Below, one piece after another: positions 11,383 through 22,324 of a stretch of 64,000 bases of DNA. Where the stretch lies: NCBI RefSeq assembly GCF_964340395.1, contig NC_135549.1, forward strand, positions 30,228,832 through 30,292,831, written 5' to 3'. Numbering within the stretch: position 1 is the stretch's first letter; each line of letters opens with the position of its first letter. Under the pieces are notes generated by a model that was not told where the DNA came from, made no database searches, and worked only from the letters and a program-made list of their open reading frames with translations. The DNA comes from Glandiceps talaboti. Taxonomy: Eukaryota > Hemichordata > Enteropneusta > Spengelidae. A program made the translations under genes and the position numbers.

Positions 11383-12898
11383 TAACAGTAGTCTTGAAAA
11401 TCTCCTTCATTAGTCGCAATTATAATGTCAGCGAGTGAAACTCAAAAAAAGACGGAAACAGTCGTTCAATGTGAGGTTGCCTGCTGCATGCAGTGACTCG
11501 TGACTCCGAAGATGCGCTCGATCTCATTTACATCTTGTTCCTTATATTAAAACATCTCATGCTGATAAAACGGTAGATCTCTTTTTGGAATATTTGATGG
11601 CCCTGAAAAACTATTAAACTAGGTACGCAGTTTAAGATCAACTATTTGAAGATATTTATTTCAATAATTGTGTTCGACCTTGTTCGGCCATAACAGTTTT
11701 GGGAGTTGGGTAAAGAAAATGATTATTTTGTTGTGTTACTTATTTGAGAAAGCACCATCATTTTTTTTACTTTGAATGTGACATCTTTTCGGCAACTACT
11801 TTGAAAGATACGACACTAGACCAGAAAAAATGAAAAAGCTGTTCAACCTACCCATATATGTCATTTCTGGTGATGGGCAATATATCCTCATGCGGGCTTC
11901 GCATTTTTTTTTTTTAAATTAAGGATATTTCTTTATATTTTCTGAATAGTACATGTAACACTATACATTTGAGTCTATTCCAAATTATATAATATCTTAT
12001 ACAGTGGTTTACTTGGCTCTGATGTTGCATACAAGCATGAATTGAGATTAAATATCCATGTGCACTAAAAAGAATTGAACAAAAGTTTACGACCATTGGG
12101 CCATCAAAAGTCTGAAAGTCTTGAAAGGTTTTGCTCTTTATTCGTTTTTCTAATGAAATTTACCATGTGCACATCCGCATAATATCTTTTGGCTTTGCCA
12201 CTACAAAATACACTTCCAGATAATATGTAATACATAGCATAACTGTTTCAATTCTGGTATTTGATTTTATGTCTATAGTTTGATATTTTATGCCTCTAAA
12301 TGGCCTCCTACACTGTCTTATTTTCAATTTTTTTTCACCTTTGGAGTTGTCTCCTTCCAATGCATCATTGTACCATATGATTTTATATCTCCACTGTAGT
12401 CTAGGTGACAGAAGCCTGAGAAGGGGTGGCTAAAATAATGCTTGAGTTTCAATTGGCGGGGCTTAACATTTTTTGAGAAGAGAGGGTGCGAGGAACTATA
12501 CCATTTGTTTAACCGTAAATTGTGTACGTTTCCTAACTTTAGCTATGCAGACAAATTGCATATAGTATCAAGATGACTGAATAAGTTCTATCTAAACTCG
12601 ACCTGAAATATTTTGCTGTCATTATATATGGTTTGTTTTATCCTTGTCAAGTATTGTGAAAAAATGAAATCGACCTACTTACCCAATGTGATGGGTAAGG
12701 TTACCCGTTGACATGCAAATTTATGTAAATTAGCACTTTCCTAAATTTTAAATGCATGATTGCACCAAGACAAAGTTCTGCCCCCCCCCCCCCCCCTGGC
12801 AATTTGGTCAGGCTACGGCCCTGGTTTCTAAACCCCAACCTGTTGAGTGGACCTTTAATGGTAACAATACTGTATAGGAACTAGATTGTTTTTTATAT
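11383..12898. other. No gene; one dispersed repeat segment and a C-run
   Basis: AT-rich sequence. The part 11819-11990 matches 59502-59695: both have a GGTGATGGGCAA phrase, TTTATATTTTCTGAATAGTA and ATACATTTGAGTC. A C-run of about 17 occurs at 12780. No protein motif was recognised. Confidence 0.55.
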
Positions 12899-13209
12899 CT
12901 GATTTATTTGATTTGATTTGATTTGATTTGATTTATTGATTTCACCAGGAAAAAACCATACATAACAAATAAATTAACAAAATATATAAATTAAATTAAG
13001 TCAAAGAATATTCAATCAAATACATCAGTAATTACATGGACCTGGTGGGGGTTGTAGGAATAGTTCTACAGAACTAGTCAAGCCCACAACCCTTACAGAA
13101 TGAGTTAAGTCGAAAATACTGGGTAAATCTCGGGTAGCGGAAAAATAAACAAAATGTGATAAGAATAATTGTCAAAATATTGCTTTGCATGAACGAATAA
13201 ATAGGATTT

Positions 13210-13246
<37 letters not shown>

Positions 13247-14339
13247 AAACAGCAAGATAGACATACATACATACATACATACATACATACATACATACAT
13301 TGAAGTACCTATTACTAAGTACTTACTTATTGAAGTAAGTAAGCTTTTAAGGCATGTTTGAATGAATGTCTGTAGGTTATGTTTTTTATGTACTCTGGGA
13401 GTGAATTCCAATGTGTTACAGCTGCATACTTGATATTGTGTTGACTATGAGATAAGCTAACTTTAGGGACAGAGAAATTATTTTGAGTCGCGAAACGGGT
13501 GGGATACATGTGAGGAGGTTTTTTAAAGTAATGTGTTATATCATGGGCAAAGTGATTATTCAACAAGTCAAAGATGAAAACGCATGTGTGCAGTTTACAT
13601 AGTTTATAAATGTCTAAAATACCAAGTTGACTGAAAAGAGGGTCGCTATGAGCATAAAAGTCAGAAAAAGTAATGAGGCGAGTAATTTTCTTTTGAAGTA
13701 AAAGTATTGGCTGTAAGGACGTTGCATAGGTATTACCCCATATTTCTAGGCAGTAAGTAATGTGTGGTAGAATGAGTGTGTTATATAATAACAAGAGAAT
13801 GGCTTTCGGTACATAGTGTCGCAACTGTGCAATAAGTCCAACTTTTCGGGTGATAGCATTAACAACATTTTGGATATGTGATTTCCATGTAAGATTGCGA
13901 TCAAGAGTAACTCCTAGATAGGTTGATGACATGACGCACTGTATTTCATTCCCGTCTATTCCTATATTACCCTCAACTGAGATTTTCCTGTGGGGTGTAT
14001 TAATAATCATGTAATTTGTTTTTTTCAGCATTGATCGTAAGTTTATTTGCTTGACACCAATCATAAACCTTTTGAAAGTCACAATTGGTTTGGGTAAGGT
14101 TTATATTATTATCCTTGATAAATTTAAATAAATTCGTGTCGTCTGCGAATAGACGGAATTGAAATTGGTCAGTTGCATTTGCGATGTCATTAATATAAAT
14201 TACAAATAAAATGGGGCCAAGAATCGATCCTTGTGGAACGCCACACTGTAACTGTCTATAGGGTGATGCGACACTATTAATTGTTACCGACTGTTGACAA
14301 TTAATGTGACACATTGATGTTCTTTCAGATATCCAACGC
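12899..14339 (-). mobile_element. CR1-like LINE, 5'-truncated, RT domain present
   Basis: The minus strand encodes the RT palm to C-terminus. It begins with RWISERTSMCHINCQ and continues LQCGVPQGSILGPILFVIY, then FRLFADDTNLF with the catalytic Asp pair, and KLTINAEK. After a frameshift in a poly-T/A run near 14020 come YLGVTLDRNLTWKSHI, ILPHITYCLEIWGN and the terminal WNSLPEYIKN block, ending at 13327. The 3' region carries CAA and CATA microsatellites and finishes in a run of ATTTG/ATCAA units at 12901-12941, a typical LINE tail. The 5' end stops abruptly at 14339 inside the RT domain. It is inactive. Confidence 0.88.
13211..13302. repeat. (CAA)n and (CATA)n microsatellites
   Basis: Twelve CAA units (13211-13246) and about ten CATA units (13261-13302) lie inside the 3' region of the minus-strand LINE. 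They create long repetitive frames (poly-Val, poly-Cys, MYVC repeats) that are not genes. Confidence 0.95.
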
Positions 14340-15625
14340 AATTAATGTGCAATATCTCAATAACAGATCCATGGTTTACGTTTGTACTGACGTTTGTATT
14401 ACTCCCGTAAAGGCCCAGTTACACGATGCAACTCTACTAGCAATTCGTCGCATGCGACGAGGCTTGCAACTGCGACGGGAGCGCGTACACGATGCAACTT
14501 CGTTATACAGTTCCTCAGCATATTCTTTTGATGATATATAATACACTTGTTCTTCCCCATCTGTCATATGGACTTGAAGTATGGGGCTGTACATATCAGT
14601 CTTACCTCAAAGATATACTAATCATCCAAAAGAAAATTGCTCGCATAATTACCTTCAGTAGTTACAACACCCACTCTCCCCCCTTATTTAAACGCCTCCT
14701 AATGCTAGATGTATACAAGCAACGTGATTACCAAATAGGAATTTTTGTTCACGATGTGATCAATGGCAATGTTCCGCCATACTTCTCAAATTTCTTTTCC
14801 AAGATAGGTCATTGTTACGACACCAGGCAACAGAAGCGAAATGATTTAAGCATCCCAAAATACAACAATAATTACGGTCAATTTAGCACAAAGTTCACTG
14901 GGGCCAAAATTTGGAACTCTATCCCTTCCCATATAAGAGACACTCGAAGTCGGAGTACATTCAAAGCTAATTTCAAAAGCCATCTTCTTAGCCAGTATTA
15001 GTTGATGTATACCATTTTGTTCTTTCTTTTAAGATTTGTCATTGTTTCCGAATTTAGTTAAATACTTCTCCGGATTTGTGTGATATGTATGTTTTTGTTT
15101 TGTTTTGTTTTGCTTTGTTGTTGTTGTTTTTTCTCTGAGGACAAAACTCGATTAGTTGTTTCGTCAACTATTTTTGCCCTCATTAAAAATAAATAAATAA
15201 ATAAATAAAAGGATTCTTCATACATCCACTACTCGTTGCATGGTGAGTCGCAAGACCGGCAAGCGTTTAGTGGTATGCGCATGCGTAGACTTTCTAAAAG
15301 GTTAAAAGGTCAATTAAAGGTCTTCTGGGACGCATAGCGCAATTTAAATTTCCAGGTTGTGTTAACCGAAAATGTTACTCTAGATAAATGCTGACTGAGA
15401 CTAGATACAAAGGTGAGTCGACTGTGTTTATATTTTAAGGGATGTAACATAAATTACGAGGGGCAATTTTTTTTTTGTAGAAAGTCGTTAATTTATGTTT
15501 TGATCTAAATTGATATTTGTTAGCATAGGTATTTTAGAGCAAGGGATGGTAATTAATGTGCAAGGTCGATTTTTTTCATGCGTTGGATATCTGAAAGAAC
15601 ATCAATGTGTCACATTAATTGTCAA
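14294..15625. repeat. 46-bp inverted pair with 13-bp direct repeats inside
   Basis: Positions 14294-14339 are the exact reverse complement of 15580-15625, which is LINE RT coding sequence (RWISERTSMCHINC). Just inside, AATTAATGTGCAA occurs in the same orientation at 14340-14352 and 15551-15563. The simplest reading is that a short-loop hairpin of LINE sequence once existed here. A ~1.2-kb block (14353-15550) was later added between the two 13-mers, leaving a target-site-like duplication. Confidence 0.75.
14495..15212 (+). pseudogene. CR1-like LINE 3' fragment inserted in Harbinger copy
   Basis: A frame ending at 15001 reads QLRYTVPQHILLMIYNTLVL, then LSYGLEVWGCTYQSYLK, IIQKKIARIITFSS and KIWNSIPSHIRDTRS. 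It aligns block by block with the minus-strand LINE at 12899-14339 (QLRHYVPKAILLLLYNTLIL and so on), so the two are diverged members of one LINE family in opposite orientation. The 3' end is an (AATA)n tail at 15187-15212. It interrupts MITE-type sequence whose halves lie at 14411-14495 and from about 15233. Confidence 0.85.
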
Positions 15626-16734
15626 AGTTTCAGATCCAGCAACACAGCTAGACTAACAGTGACGGTGCCCTTCCGATAATCTTTCTCCCGTTGACATAGT
15701 TGATTGACCCCAAATTAACCTGTAATGTATTTTATTATAATCTATGTTATATCATAATTTGAATACATTTTGTATGTCAAGTGAAGAAGAAGAAGTAGTT
15801 TTAATGGCAAGTGCAACCACTGCCAAATTCATTGCAGAATACAATGAAAATGAAAGGAAGAGGTAAAACTACTCCCAGTGCTAGACTTTATGACATTTGT
15901 CTCTAAAAAGGTGCACTTAAGTGCAAACCCCCATGCATGAAGTAAGTGACTTGTCACATTCATGATATCACTTATTCTTTGTGGTTTTGGTACTTTATGT
16001 GCATTTTATGAGCCACAAATATCATGAAGTTTAGCAGTGGAGACTACTTTACAACATTAATTTGTACATTCAAAATGTGAAATCATGGTCATGTCAGTTT
16101 GTATTTTAATATGACTGGATTTAAATCTTTTATTTTTTAGATGCAAATGTTTCACTAGGCAAGTATGGTATTCAAAATGAATAATTAAAGATAAATTTGG
16201 TAAGGGGCCAGTTTAAAGAAGACAGCATAATAATTCAATAAAACTTTCATGTATCGATTCACCATGAAAAGGGCACTGTAGTTTGTTAAAATCAATTTCA
16301 TATGTAGCTTAGCTATAACCCTAATCTTTTTGAGAAGTGTGTGGTGCAAACCCTGGTTACTCAGGCGACCCCAGCAAGGCTGGTATGATAACCTTATCAG
16401 GGAATTAAAGGAAGAGGATCCTGAATGCTACAAAAACTTCCTCCGTGTGGATCACAATGGATTCCAAGATATATTGTCATTAATTGAAGGCAGAATACAG
16501 AAAAAAGATACCATAATGAGGGCTGCAATATCACCAGGGGAGAGGTTGGCCATCACGCTGAGATTTTTGGCAACAGGTAAACACACACCTTCTCATGATT
16601 AAAAGGTTTTGTGCACATCATGACACTCGTTAAGTCATTGCTCTTGCATTTTCCTCTCTGTACATTTTACTGAACTGATGACACTTAAAACAGGATTGAA
16701 GTTTTCATATGCTCAGACATGCAAACATATATAC

Positions 16735-16850
16735 ACACACATGCATTCATATACACATAACACAAGTTTTCATTTGTTTATACATGCATATATACACATA
16801 TATATATTATGATACATACACACACACACACACACACATACATATATAAT
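16735..16850. repeat. (CA)n/(CATA)n microsatellite
   Basis: Degenerate ACAC, CATATA and CATA runs lie within the second intron of the Harbinger transposase. Confidence 0.85.
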
Positions 16851-17091
16851 GCATACTTGTACTCCGGTGTGGGCATTACATTGGGGCTAACAGTTAAAAA
16901 TGAGCGTATTGACCAATCAGGGAAAAACATGAAGATCAGTGTATCAACAGAGTAACAAATTTATCTATTAATGTTGGTGGAGGGAGTGTATTTTCGACTT
17001 GCAATTAATGTCATCCAGGGAAGAGTGATTAGATGCAGACAACCCCTCACTGTGACTGAACAGATAAGACTTCTGTTCACACTTAAAATGC

Positions 17092-17095
<4 letters not shown>

Positions 17096-17123
<28 letters not shown>

Positions 17124-17220
17124 CATACATACACACACACACATACATACATACACATACATACACACACATACATACATACATACATACATACATACAT
17201 ACATACATACAACCACACAC
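17096..17220. repeat. (CATA)n microsatellite
   Basis: About thirty CATA units interrupted by CACA stretches, inside the Harbinger intron. It makes long open MYVC/YIHT frames on both strands that are artefacts. Confidence 0.95.
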
Positions 17221-17543
17221 ACATTCTGCTCTGCATCCTTGCCTACAAATGTACATTTTTGCAATACACACCTACCCGCAAAAATTACCTACTTACCGTC
17301 ATAGCAGCAACTAAAAGGGTAGACTTGAGAGAGATAATCATATGAACATAAATATAAAGTTACACACAGGCAACATACATTGTGTCACATGAAATGATTC
17401 ATGTTTGTTTATTTGTTTCATAAACAGGGCAATCTTTTAAGTGCCTCCAATATGGCTTTCGTGTTTCTGCATCGTCAATAAGAAGTATTATTCCAGAAAC
17501 TTGTGAAGCAATTTATCAGGAACTGAAAGTAGAATATCTAAAG

Positions 17544-18067
17544 GTAATATTGTTGTATCTTTTATTTAGACAACACAATGATTACCTATACTTGTGTGGA
17601 TATGCGATATGAAAAAATAAATAGCAATTTATTTCAAATATCAATAAAAATTGCTGTGTATCAAAAACTGATACATATCAAAAAGCTTTCTTTTACTTTT
17701 AGACACAATACTAAACTAACTATATACTTATTACAAAGTAACAAAGTGTGTAATTCTTTAGTAACGTCACAAACTTCAATGAATATATCAATAAATCTTT
17801 TTTGACACATGTCCCTCAAAACACAATTCAAAAGTACTGAGTAAAATGTAGACTCTCCCACAATCCATGGAGCTTCGCATTATTAAATTTAAAGCTAAAC
17901 AAGTTATTTTGTATGTACTGATATCATCTACACCGGGGGGGGGGGGGGGGTATCCTGGTGAATAATGGGTACGTACAATGTATGTACCTTGGTTGATAAC
18001 AATTACAACCACAAACGCTACAAAAATTCACAGAATTCAAAAAAACTAAAAAAAACCTGAGTTTTGG
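17544..18067. other. No gene; G-run at ~17935
   Basis: AT-rich sequence with a run of about 16 G at 17935-17950. No continuation of the Harbinger DDE domain was found here. Confidence 0.55.
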
Positions 18068-18153
18068 CATCTACATAAACATACTTGAATATCTTGATAA
18101 GCTTACTGTGCACCCTCATGGTACAAAGATATTCAAGTACTGTTATGTAGATG
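18068..18153. repeat. Imperfect inverted repeat, ~28-base arms
   Basis: CATCTACATAAACATACTTG and the following eight bases (18068-18095) pair with 18125-18153 (AAAGATATTCAAGTACTGTT and onward) with two small differences. The loop is about 29 bases. It could form a hairpin of about 28 base pairs. No coding signal was seen. Confidence 0.75.
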
Positions 18154-18319
18154 ATATGGGTACATACAAAATAACCCGTTTAGCTTTAATTTTAATAATG
18201 CGAGACTGAGAGACTAAATACAGTGCTTTAACATTACAAATCATGTAAACAGATCCTTGAAATAAAAGACCATAAAAGACCAATAATAGAACATGTAGAT
18301 CAACAGTCTTGTCCGTAAA

Positions 18320-18402
18320 TGAATGTAGACAGACAGACTGTGAAAACATTTAATTATTACGGTAATAATTAAATATTATCACAGTCTGTCTGTCTACATT
18401 CA
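18320..18402. repeat. 83-bp near-perfect palindrome
   Basis: Twenty-four bases at 18320-18343 (TGAATGTAGACAGACAGACT…) are the exact reverse complement of 18379-18402. The interior also pairs (TAATTATTAC / GGTAATAATTA around 18351-18371), so almost the whole 83 bases can fold with a 1-2 base centre. It is not part of any transposon I recognise. Confidence 0.9.
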
Positions 18403-19342
18403 TTCAGCACTTTGGGAAACCGTTGCAGCTGCATGAAAATTCTGTGAAAATGGTGCATGAGAATTTGCATTTGGTGGGTATACGGTATTGAGCTCGATCG
18501 CGTTCCGCGCTCCTGTCGAAGGAGTGAGCCCTCAGCGTCAAGTCTGGATAACTTTCTGACCCAGACCCCGTGTCCCATAGTTCTATTTCCCATAATGCTC
18601 TCCCAAGACATGACGTGGCAGTCAAGCTCGCGCCTGCCTGGCCATTCCGTTCTCCCTTCCTTTGTTCCTGTCTCTGAGTAATTTGCGTCCTTTCGGTAGA
18701 CTGGCCAATGTTCTTTCTAAAGAGTTGTTATACATGTAGCTGCGTACAGTATGCCGTCACCAACGCAATCCATTGGGGTATATACATGGTAAATTCATCC
18801 AGCACTTCAGAACTGAGGAAATTCAACGAGAAACCGGATGTGACGACCACTGTACTGTACAGTGGTGTAGAAGTTGGAGTTCTGGCGAGCCTTAAAATTT
18901 ATGGGTCGAGTATCAAAACGTACACATATACGGACTGTCACTTCTGGGCACTGTACTCCTTACAGGGCTCCAGAGTACGCATTATTTTATGTGTGCGATG
19001 ACGGAGTCAGGTGACAGCGCGTATTTGCAATTTGTGCTTTCCATGGGATGTCAGCGTCTGTCTGTCTGTCTGTCTTCTCTTAAAAACGGCCGGATCAATT
19101 CAAACGAAATTTGGTGCACATTTTCTTTAGGATAATACCAAGAAGTGATTTAAGTTTTGGTAAACATGACAACCCATGAATATTACAATTAATAATGTGC
19201 AATAATTAGGCTATCATATTACAAATGAATGGTTAAATTTCAATGTAATTAGTTGTGTACATTCAAGAATGCAAGCTTCAAGTTCAATATAACCTGGTAC
19301 ATACATTCATGATACCATGGTGCACATCACATAAGCTTATTA
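18403..19342. other. Unassigned, with a GC-richer tract at 18480-18690
   Basis: The tract 18480-18690 is clearly richer in GC and CpG than its surroundings (GATCGCGTTCCGCGCTCC, AGCTCGCGCCTGCCTGG). That is the look of a promoter or first-exon region, but no frame, splice pair or known motif supports a gene. A (GTCT)n stretch occurs at 19055-19075. Confidence 0.4.
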
Positions 19343-20500
19343 TTAGCACAACTGAACTGATCAGGCTCAGTAGCGCTATTGGCATCGCTAAGTGTGTGTG
19401 CGTGTGTGTATAAACAACTTAGTCACAAACTGCAGGATTGATTTCTTTGATATTTGGTGGTCAATCCCGACATGTTACTTTGGATTTCTAGCTGGGAAAT
19501 TGTTCAAATGAAAGTGATCAGCAACCAGATAGTCATTCAGCAAATGAACACATACCTAGCATTGATCAACATGTGGATAAACATTTTTAAAAACTGCAGT
19601 TTTGGTACAACCCCATTGGTGCTATTTTTAGCACAACTAAACTGAAGGTTCAGTAGTGCTATAGGCATGGCAAAGTGTCTGTCTGTCTGTGTGGATGTGT
19701 GTGTGTGTCAACAACTTAGTCAAAAACTGCTGGACCGATTGCTTTGATATTTAGTGATTACTAGTATGTTACTTCTAGTGTCTTGTTGGGAAATTGTTCA
19801 AATGAAAATGATTGCATCAGAGATGTGCGTTTTGGGTAAAAAAATATTTTTTTGTCAAAAATCTTAAACTCCAAAACCACTGTGCAGATTGGCATGAAAT
19901 TTGATGGGAACATTAAGATTTCATTATGACATGATGATTCCCTTGGTAATGTGCAAATTAGGGCTAAAAATGTGTCTTTTTGGTCAAAAACCTATAATTC
20001 CAAAACTACTTGGAAGATTGGCCTGGGATGCACCTGTGGGTGTAAAGATAAAGAAATACCTTAAGCATATAATGATCTCATCAGTAATATGCAAATTAGT
20101 TGTAAAATTGTGAATTTTGGTCAAGAATTCGTCTGAAAAAGTACTTGGTCAATGAGACTGCAACTTGGTGAGATGTTTGTAGAAGTGTTATTATGGAGAT
20201 TTCCTTCCAAATATTTTGACACAATTCAATTCACTAGAACTTTATTCATCCCAGACATGGGCAATTAAAGGTGTGGCTCAAATACAATACATCAATATAC
20301 CAAAAAAATACAAAAAAAATATACAAAACAATATATACAGAGACACAGAACGATACTAAGACAATCATCATCGCTCAAAAAGTTTACGAATTGGCCCTAC
20401 CAACCATGACCATGCCCTTAGCAACAACTGAATGGCAGTATATTTTGCTCAAATCGCAACATCTGGTAGATGCCCTGGGCTACTGCTAATTTGGTGCCGG
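19343..20500 (-). mobile_element. Hairpin-headed repeat family 1, two copies; probable Helentron 3' region
   Basis: Two copies start with a hairpin at 19343 and 19629 (TAGCACAACT…AGTAGTGCTA type, 13-14 paired bases with one mismatch). Each is followed by GTCT/GT microsatellite and a conserved body with AACTGCTGGACCGATTG and GATATTTAGTG phrases. Further on the body includes CTATAATTCCAAAACTACT and ACTTGGTGAGATGTTT. The distal end (AATTGGCCCTACCAACCATG at about 20386) abuts the RPA-like exon. Read on the minus strand, the hairpin is at the 3' end, as in Helitron/Helentron termini. A LINE tail at 20222-20385 interrupts it. Confidence 0.65.
20222..20385 (-). mobile_element. Short LINE/SINE tail insertion
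   Basis: The segment splits the phrase ATTTTGACA…AATTGGCCCT, which is continuous in the copy at 35510-35535. On the minus strand it ends ATGAATAAAGTTCTAGTGAA then TTGAATTG, like the 3' end of a LINE with a short pentamer tail. No coding part is present. Confidence 0.5.
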
Positions 20501-20521
20501 TGGTCTAGATAGTGTTGCGGT

Positions 20522-22320
20522 TTATTTAGACTGAAATGTTGTGACATTTGGTAACTTAAGTTTGGTGATGATGTTGTTGTTTGTTTGGTAGGTGATCCTA
20601 TAGTCAGTTAACTTCTCAGTCAATTGTTTACGCAACTGGATTTCTGTGAGTTTTTTGACATCTATTTTAAGATGTCTAAGAAGAGTTGCAGAATTGTCAC
20701 TGTATATCTTAAGCGTGTCATGTTGAGAATCTAAGGCAATGCTTATCGAAGCGCCTGGTCTACAATAAGTTGTCTTCTTGGTGTGGCATAGACTGCATCT
20801 GTAACAGAGGAATAAATAATGGAAATGAGTGAGAATGTTAGGTACAAAGCGCAAGCATAGAACAACGTTCAGATATCTTTTACTTTAAGTCAAAGTGAGG
20901 AAGTTTGTCACGAAACTGACCTCTCTAAGTTGGTAGCAGAAATGTGTAAGGATTTAAATGTAAGAGTGTTGGGTTACAAATTGCAATTAATAAGTACATC
21001 ATGCTAATAATGAAGTTGGATAAATGATTCAAGGAAAGTTGAAAGCAAATTTTTCCCACACTACTTCAGGTTACGATAGTAAGGAAGTTAATATGTCAGT
21101 GTAGATGTCATTTTTCAATCTAAAACTGTTACCACAGTTGAACAATTGGTATTAACCTGTGATGTTAAAGTGCCAAGCAGAAGTGTTATTGGAGTAAATT
21201 TGAATATGAAACTGGTACTGGATATTACATTGCTACTTTATTGACAGGATTAGTGTTTTCACTCTTTTCATAATATTGAGGATTACACATTGCATGTCTA
21301 TACATGGTGTAGTTCATGATATCTATGCACTGCCAGTATTTTGATGTAGCAGATCACACTTTGTAACTTGCGTGTCTTGTAAATAAAGCTTGTTACGTTG
21401 ATTTGTTACTATACCTGTTGGTAGTGGTTCTGATGGGTCCTTGACAGGTTTTGTTGGGGCACAGGAGCACTTTATATGCACTCACTAATCCTGTTACTTT
21501 ATCTGTTGTCCAGTTGGATTCACTGTCCGAATCTGAAGATAAATAGTCTGTTAAAGGTATGTCTTCTGATAGTTGTTGGTTTCCTGTTGGAATTGTAAAA
21601 AGTGAAAGTGTTAGGGAACAAACCTTTAAGGAAAATGGATAAGTTGGTTGAATAATTGTTATGTGTTAAGTATTGTAGATATATATTTTTTTCAGCAGTG
21701 AGCCTAATCATAGGGTTTCATGTTGAGATACACAAACTGGGAATAATAATTACATTACTTGTAGATTCTGACCCAGCATGGGCAACCTTTGAATTTGAAA
21801 GAACATTCAGTGAATGTTTGTGAACTTGTTAAAGCGTTAACATGCATGTACAGTATAGGGAGCCACAAAATTGCCAATGAAAATTTGAAGCAAAAGTTTG
21901 AGTATAGTAAATGTGTTTTTAGATGCACACCACATGTAAGATGAGAACATAGTATTCTATTAGCTCTGATGAAGGATTGTGTGAAGTATAGTGAAGTGCT
22001 CACATAGTAATACATTTTGTGTACCAATCAAATGTTGCTTGTAAGTTGTACTGTGGGAAGTAAAGAAGGAGGCATGCATAGATATGTTTTTTCTGAAAAC
22101 ATACCTGTACTGTTGACGTTTTGTACGTTGTAAGTCGTTTCGGATATTTGATTGAGGCTCTGACGTTAGTGACTTTAATGTGTGTCCCCACACTGAGATT
22201 TGTGTTGGTTGTTAGTGAACCCCATACGGTTACTTTGGTTTGACCTGAGTTGTCAGCGAGGACAACCATCCTTTTGTCGACAGGGCTTCCTCTTGACATT
22301 GTGTTCTTGATTGGTTGTAC
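20522..22320 (-). pseudogene. Helitron-associated RPA-like protein, three exons
   Basis: Exon A, 22320-22105, encodes an OB-fold: KRMVVLADNSGQTKVTVWGS then LSVGTHIKVTNVRASI, ending CAG|GTATG. Exon B, 21583-21415, gives an acidic linker (LTDYLSSDSDSESNW) and LLCPNKTCQGPI. Exon C, 20798-20522, gives CSLCHTKKTTYCRPGASISI and the C-terminus. The C-x4-C and C-x2-C pairs form the zinc ribbon expected in the C-terminal domain of the RPA large subunit. RPA-like single-strand-binding genes are known cargo of animal Helitrons, where they probably protect single-stranded intermediates. B to C splices in frame, but A to B does not keep phase, so an exon is missing or the gene has decayed. It lies directly downstream of Rep/helicase sequence on the same strand. 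Confidence 0.8.
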
Positions 22321-22324
22321 CTGG

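Larger units (their letters stand above)
14411..17543 (+). mobile_element. PIF/Harbinger element remnant, right end missing
   Basis: TAA at 14408-14410 precedes AGGCCCAGTTACACGATGCA, the same terminal sequence as the MITE at 10650-11382. Its subterminal ~90 bases match that MITE's right end. After a LINE insertion the MITE-like sequence resumes at about 15233 (GTTGCATGGTGAGTC). Transposase exons in the same orientation follow from 15774. No matching right terminus was found downstream, so the 3' part of the element, including most of the DDE domain, is lost or displaced. Confidence 0.55.
15774..17543 (+). pseudogene. Harbinger transposase, first three exons only
   Basis: Three exons splice in frame. 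Exon 1 is 15774-15862, starting MSSEEEEVVLMASATTAKF, with donor GTAAAA. Exon 2 is 16335-16576, giving SVWCKPWLLRRPQQGWYDNL, then ECYKNFLRVDHNGF and SPGERLAITLRFLATG, with acceptor TTTTTGAG and donor GTAAAC. Exon 3 is 17428-17543, giving QSFKCLQYGFRVSASSIRSI and PETCEAIYQELKVEYLK, with acceptor AAACAG and donor GTAATA. The acidic start, 'VW.KPWLLRR', 'F.RM/V', 'LA.TLRFLATG.SF..L.Y.FRVS' and 'EAIY..L..EYLK' blocks are those of PIF/Harbinger (HARBI1-like) transposases. The next exon, with the 'DG.H' catalytic core, was not found, so the gene is 3'-truncated. The start at 15774 gives the family's usual Ser/Glu-rich N-terminus. Confidence 0.82.

Noticed and set aside
13074-13411. Poly-Val, poly-Cys and poly-Leu frames
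   Set aside because: They are translations of the (CAA)n and (CATA)n microsatellites in a LINE 3' region.
17083-17345. Open frames of MYVC/YIHT repeats
   Set aside because: They are translations of a (CATA)n microsatellite.
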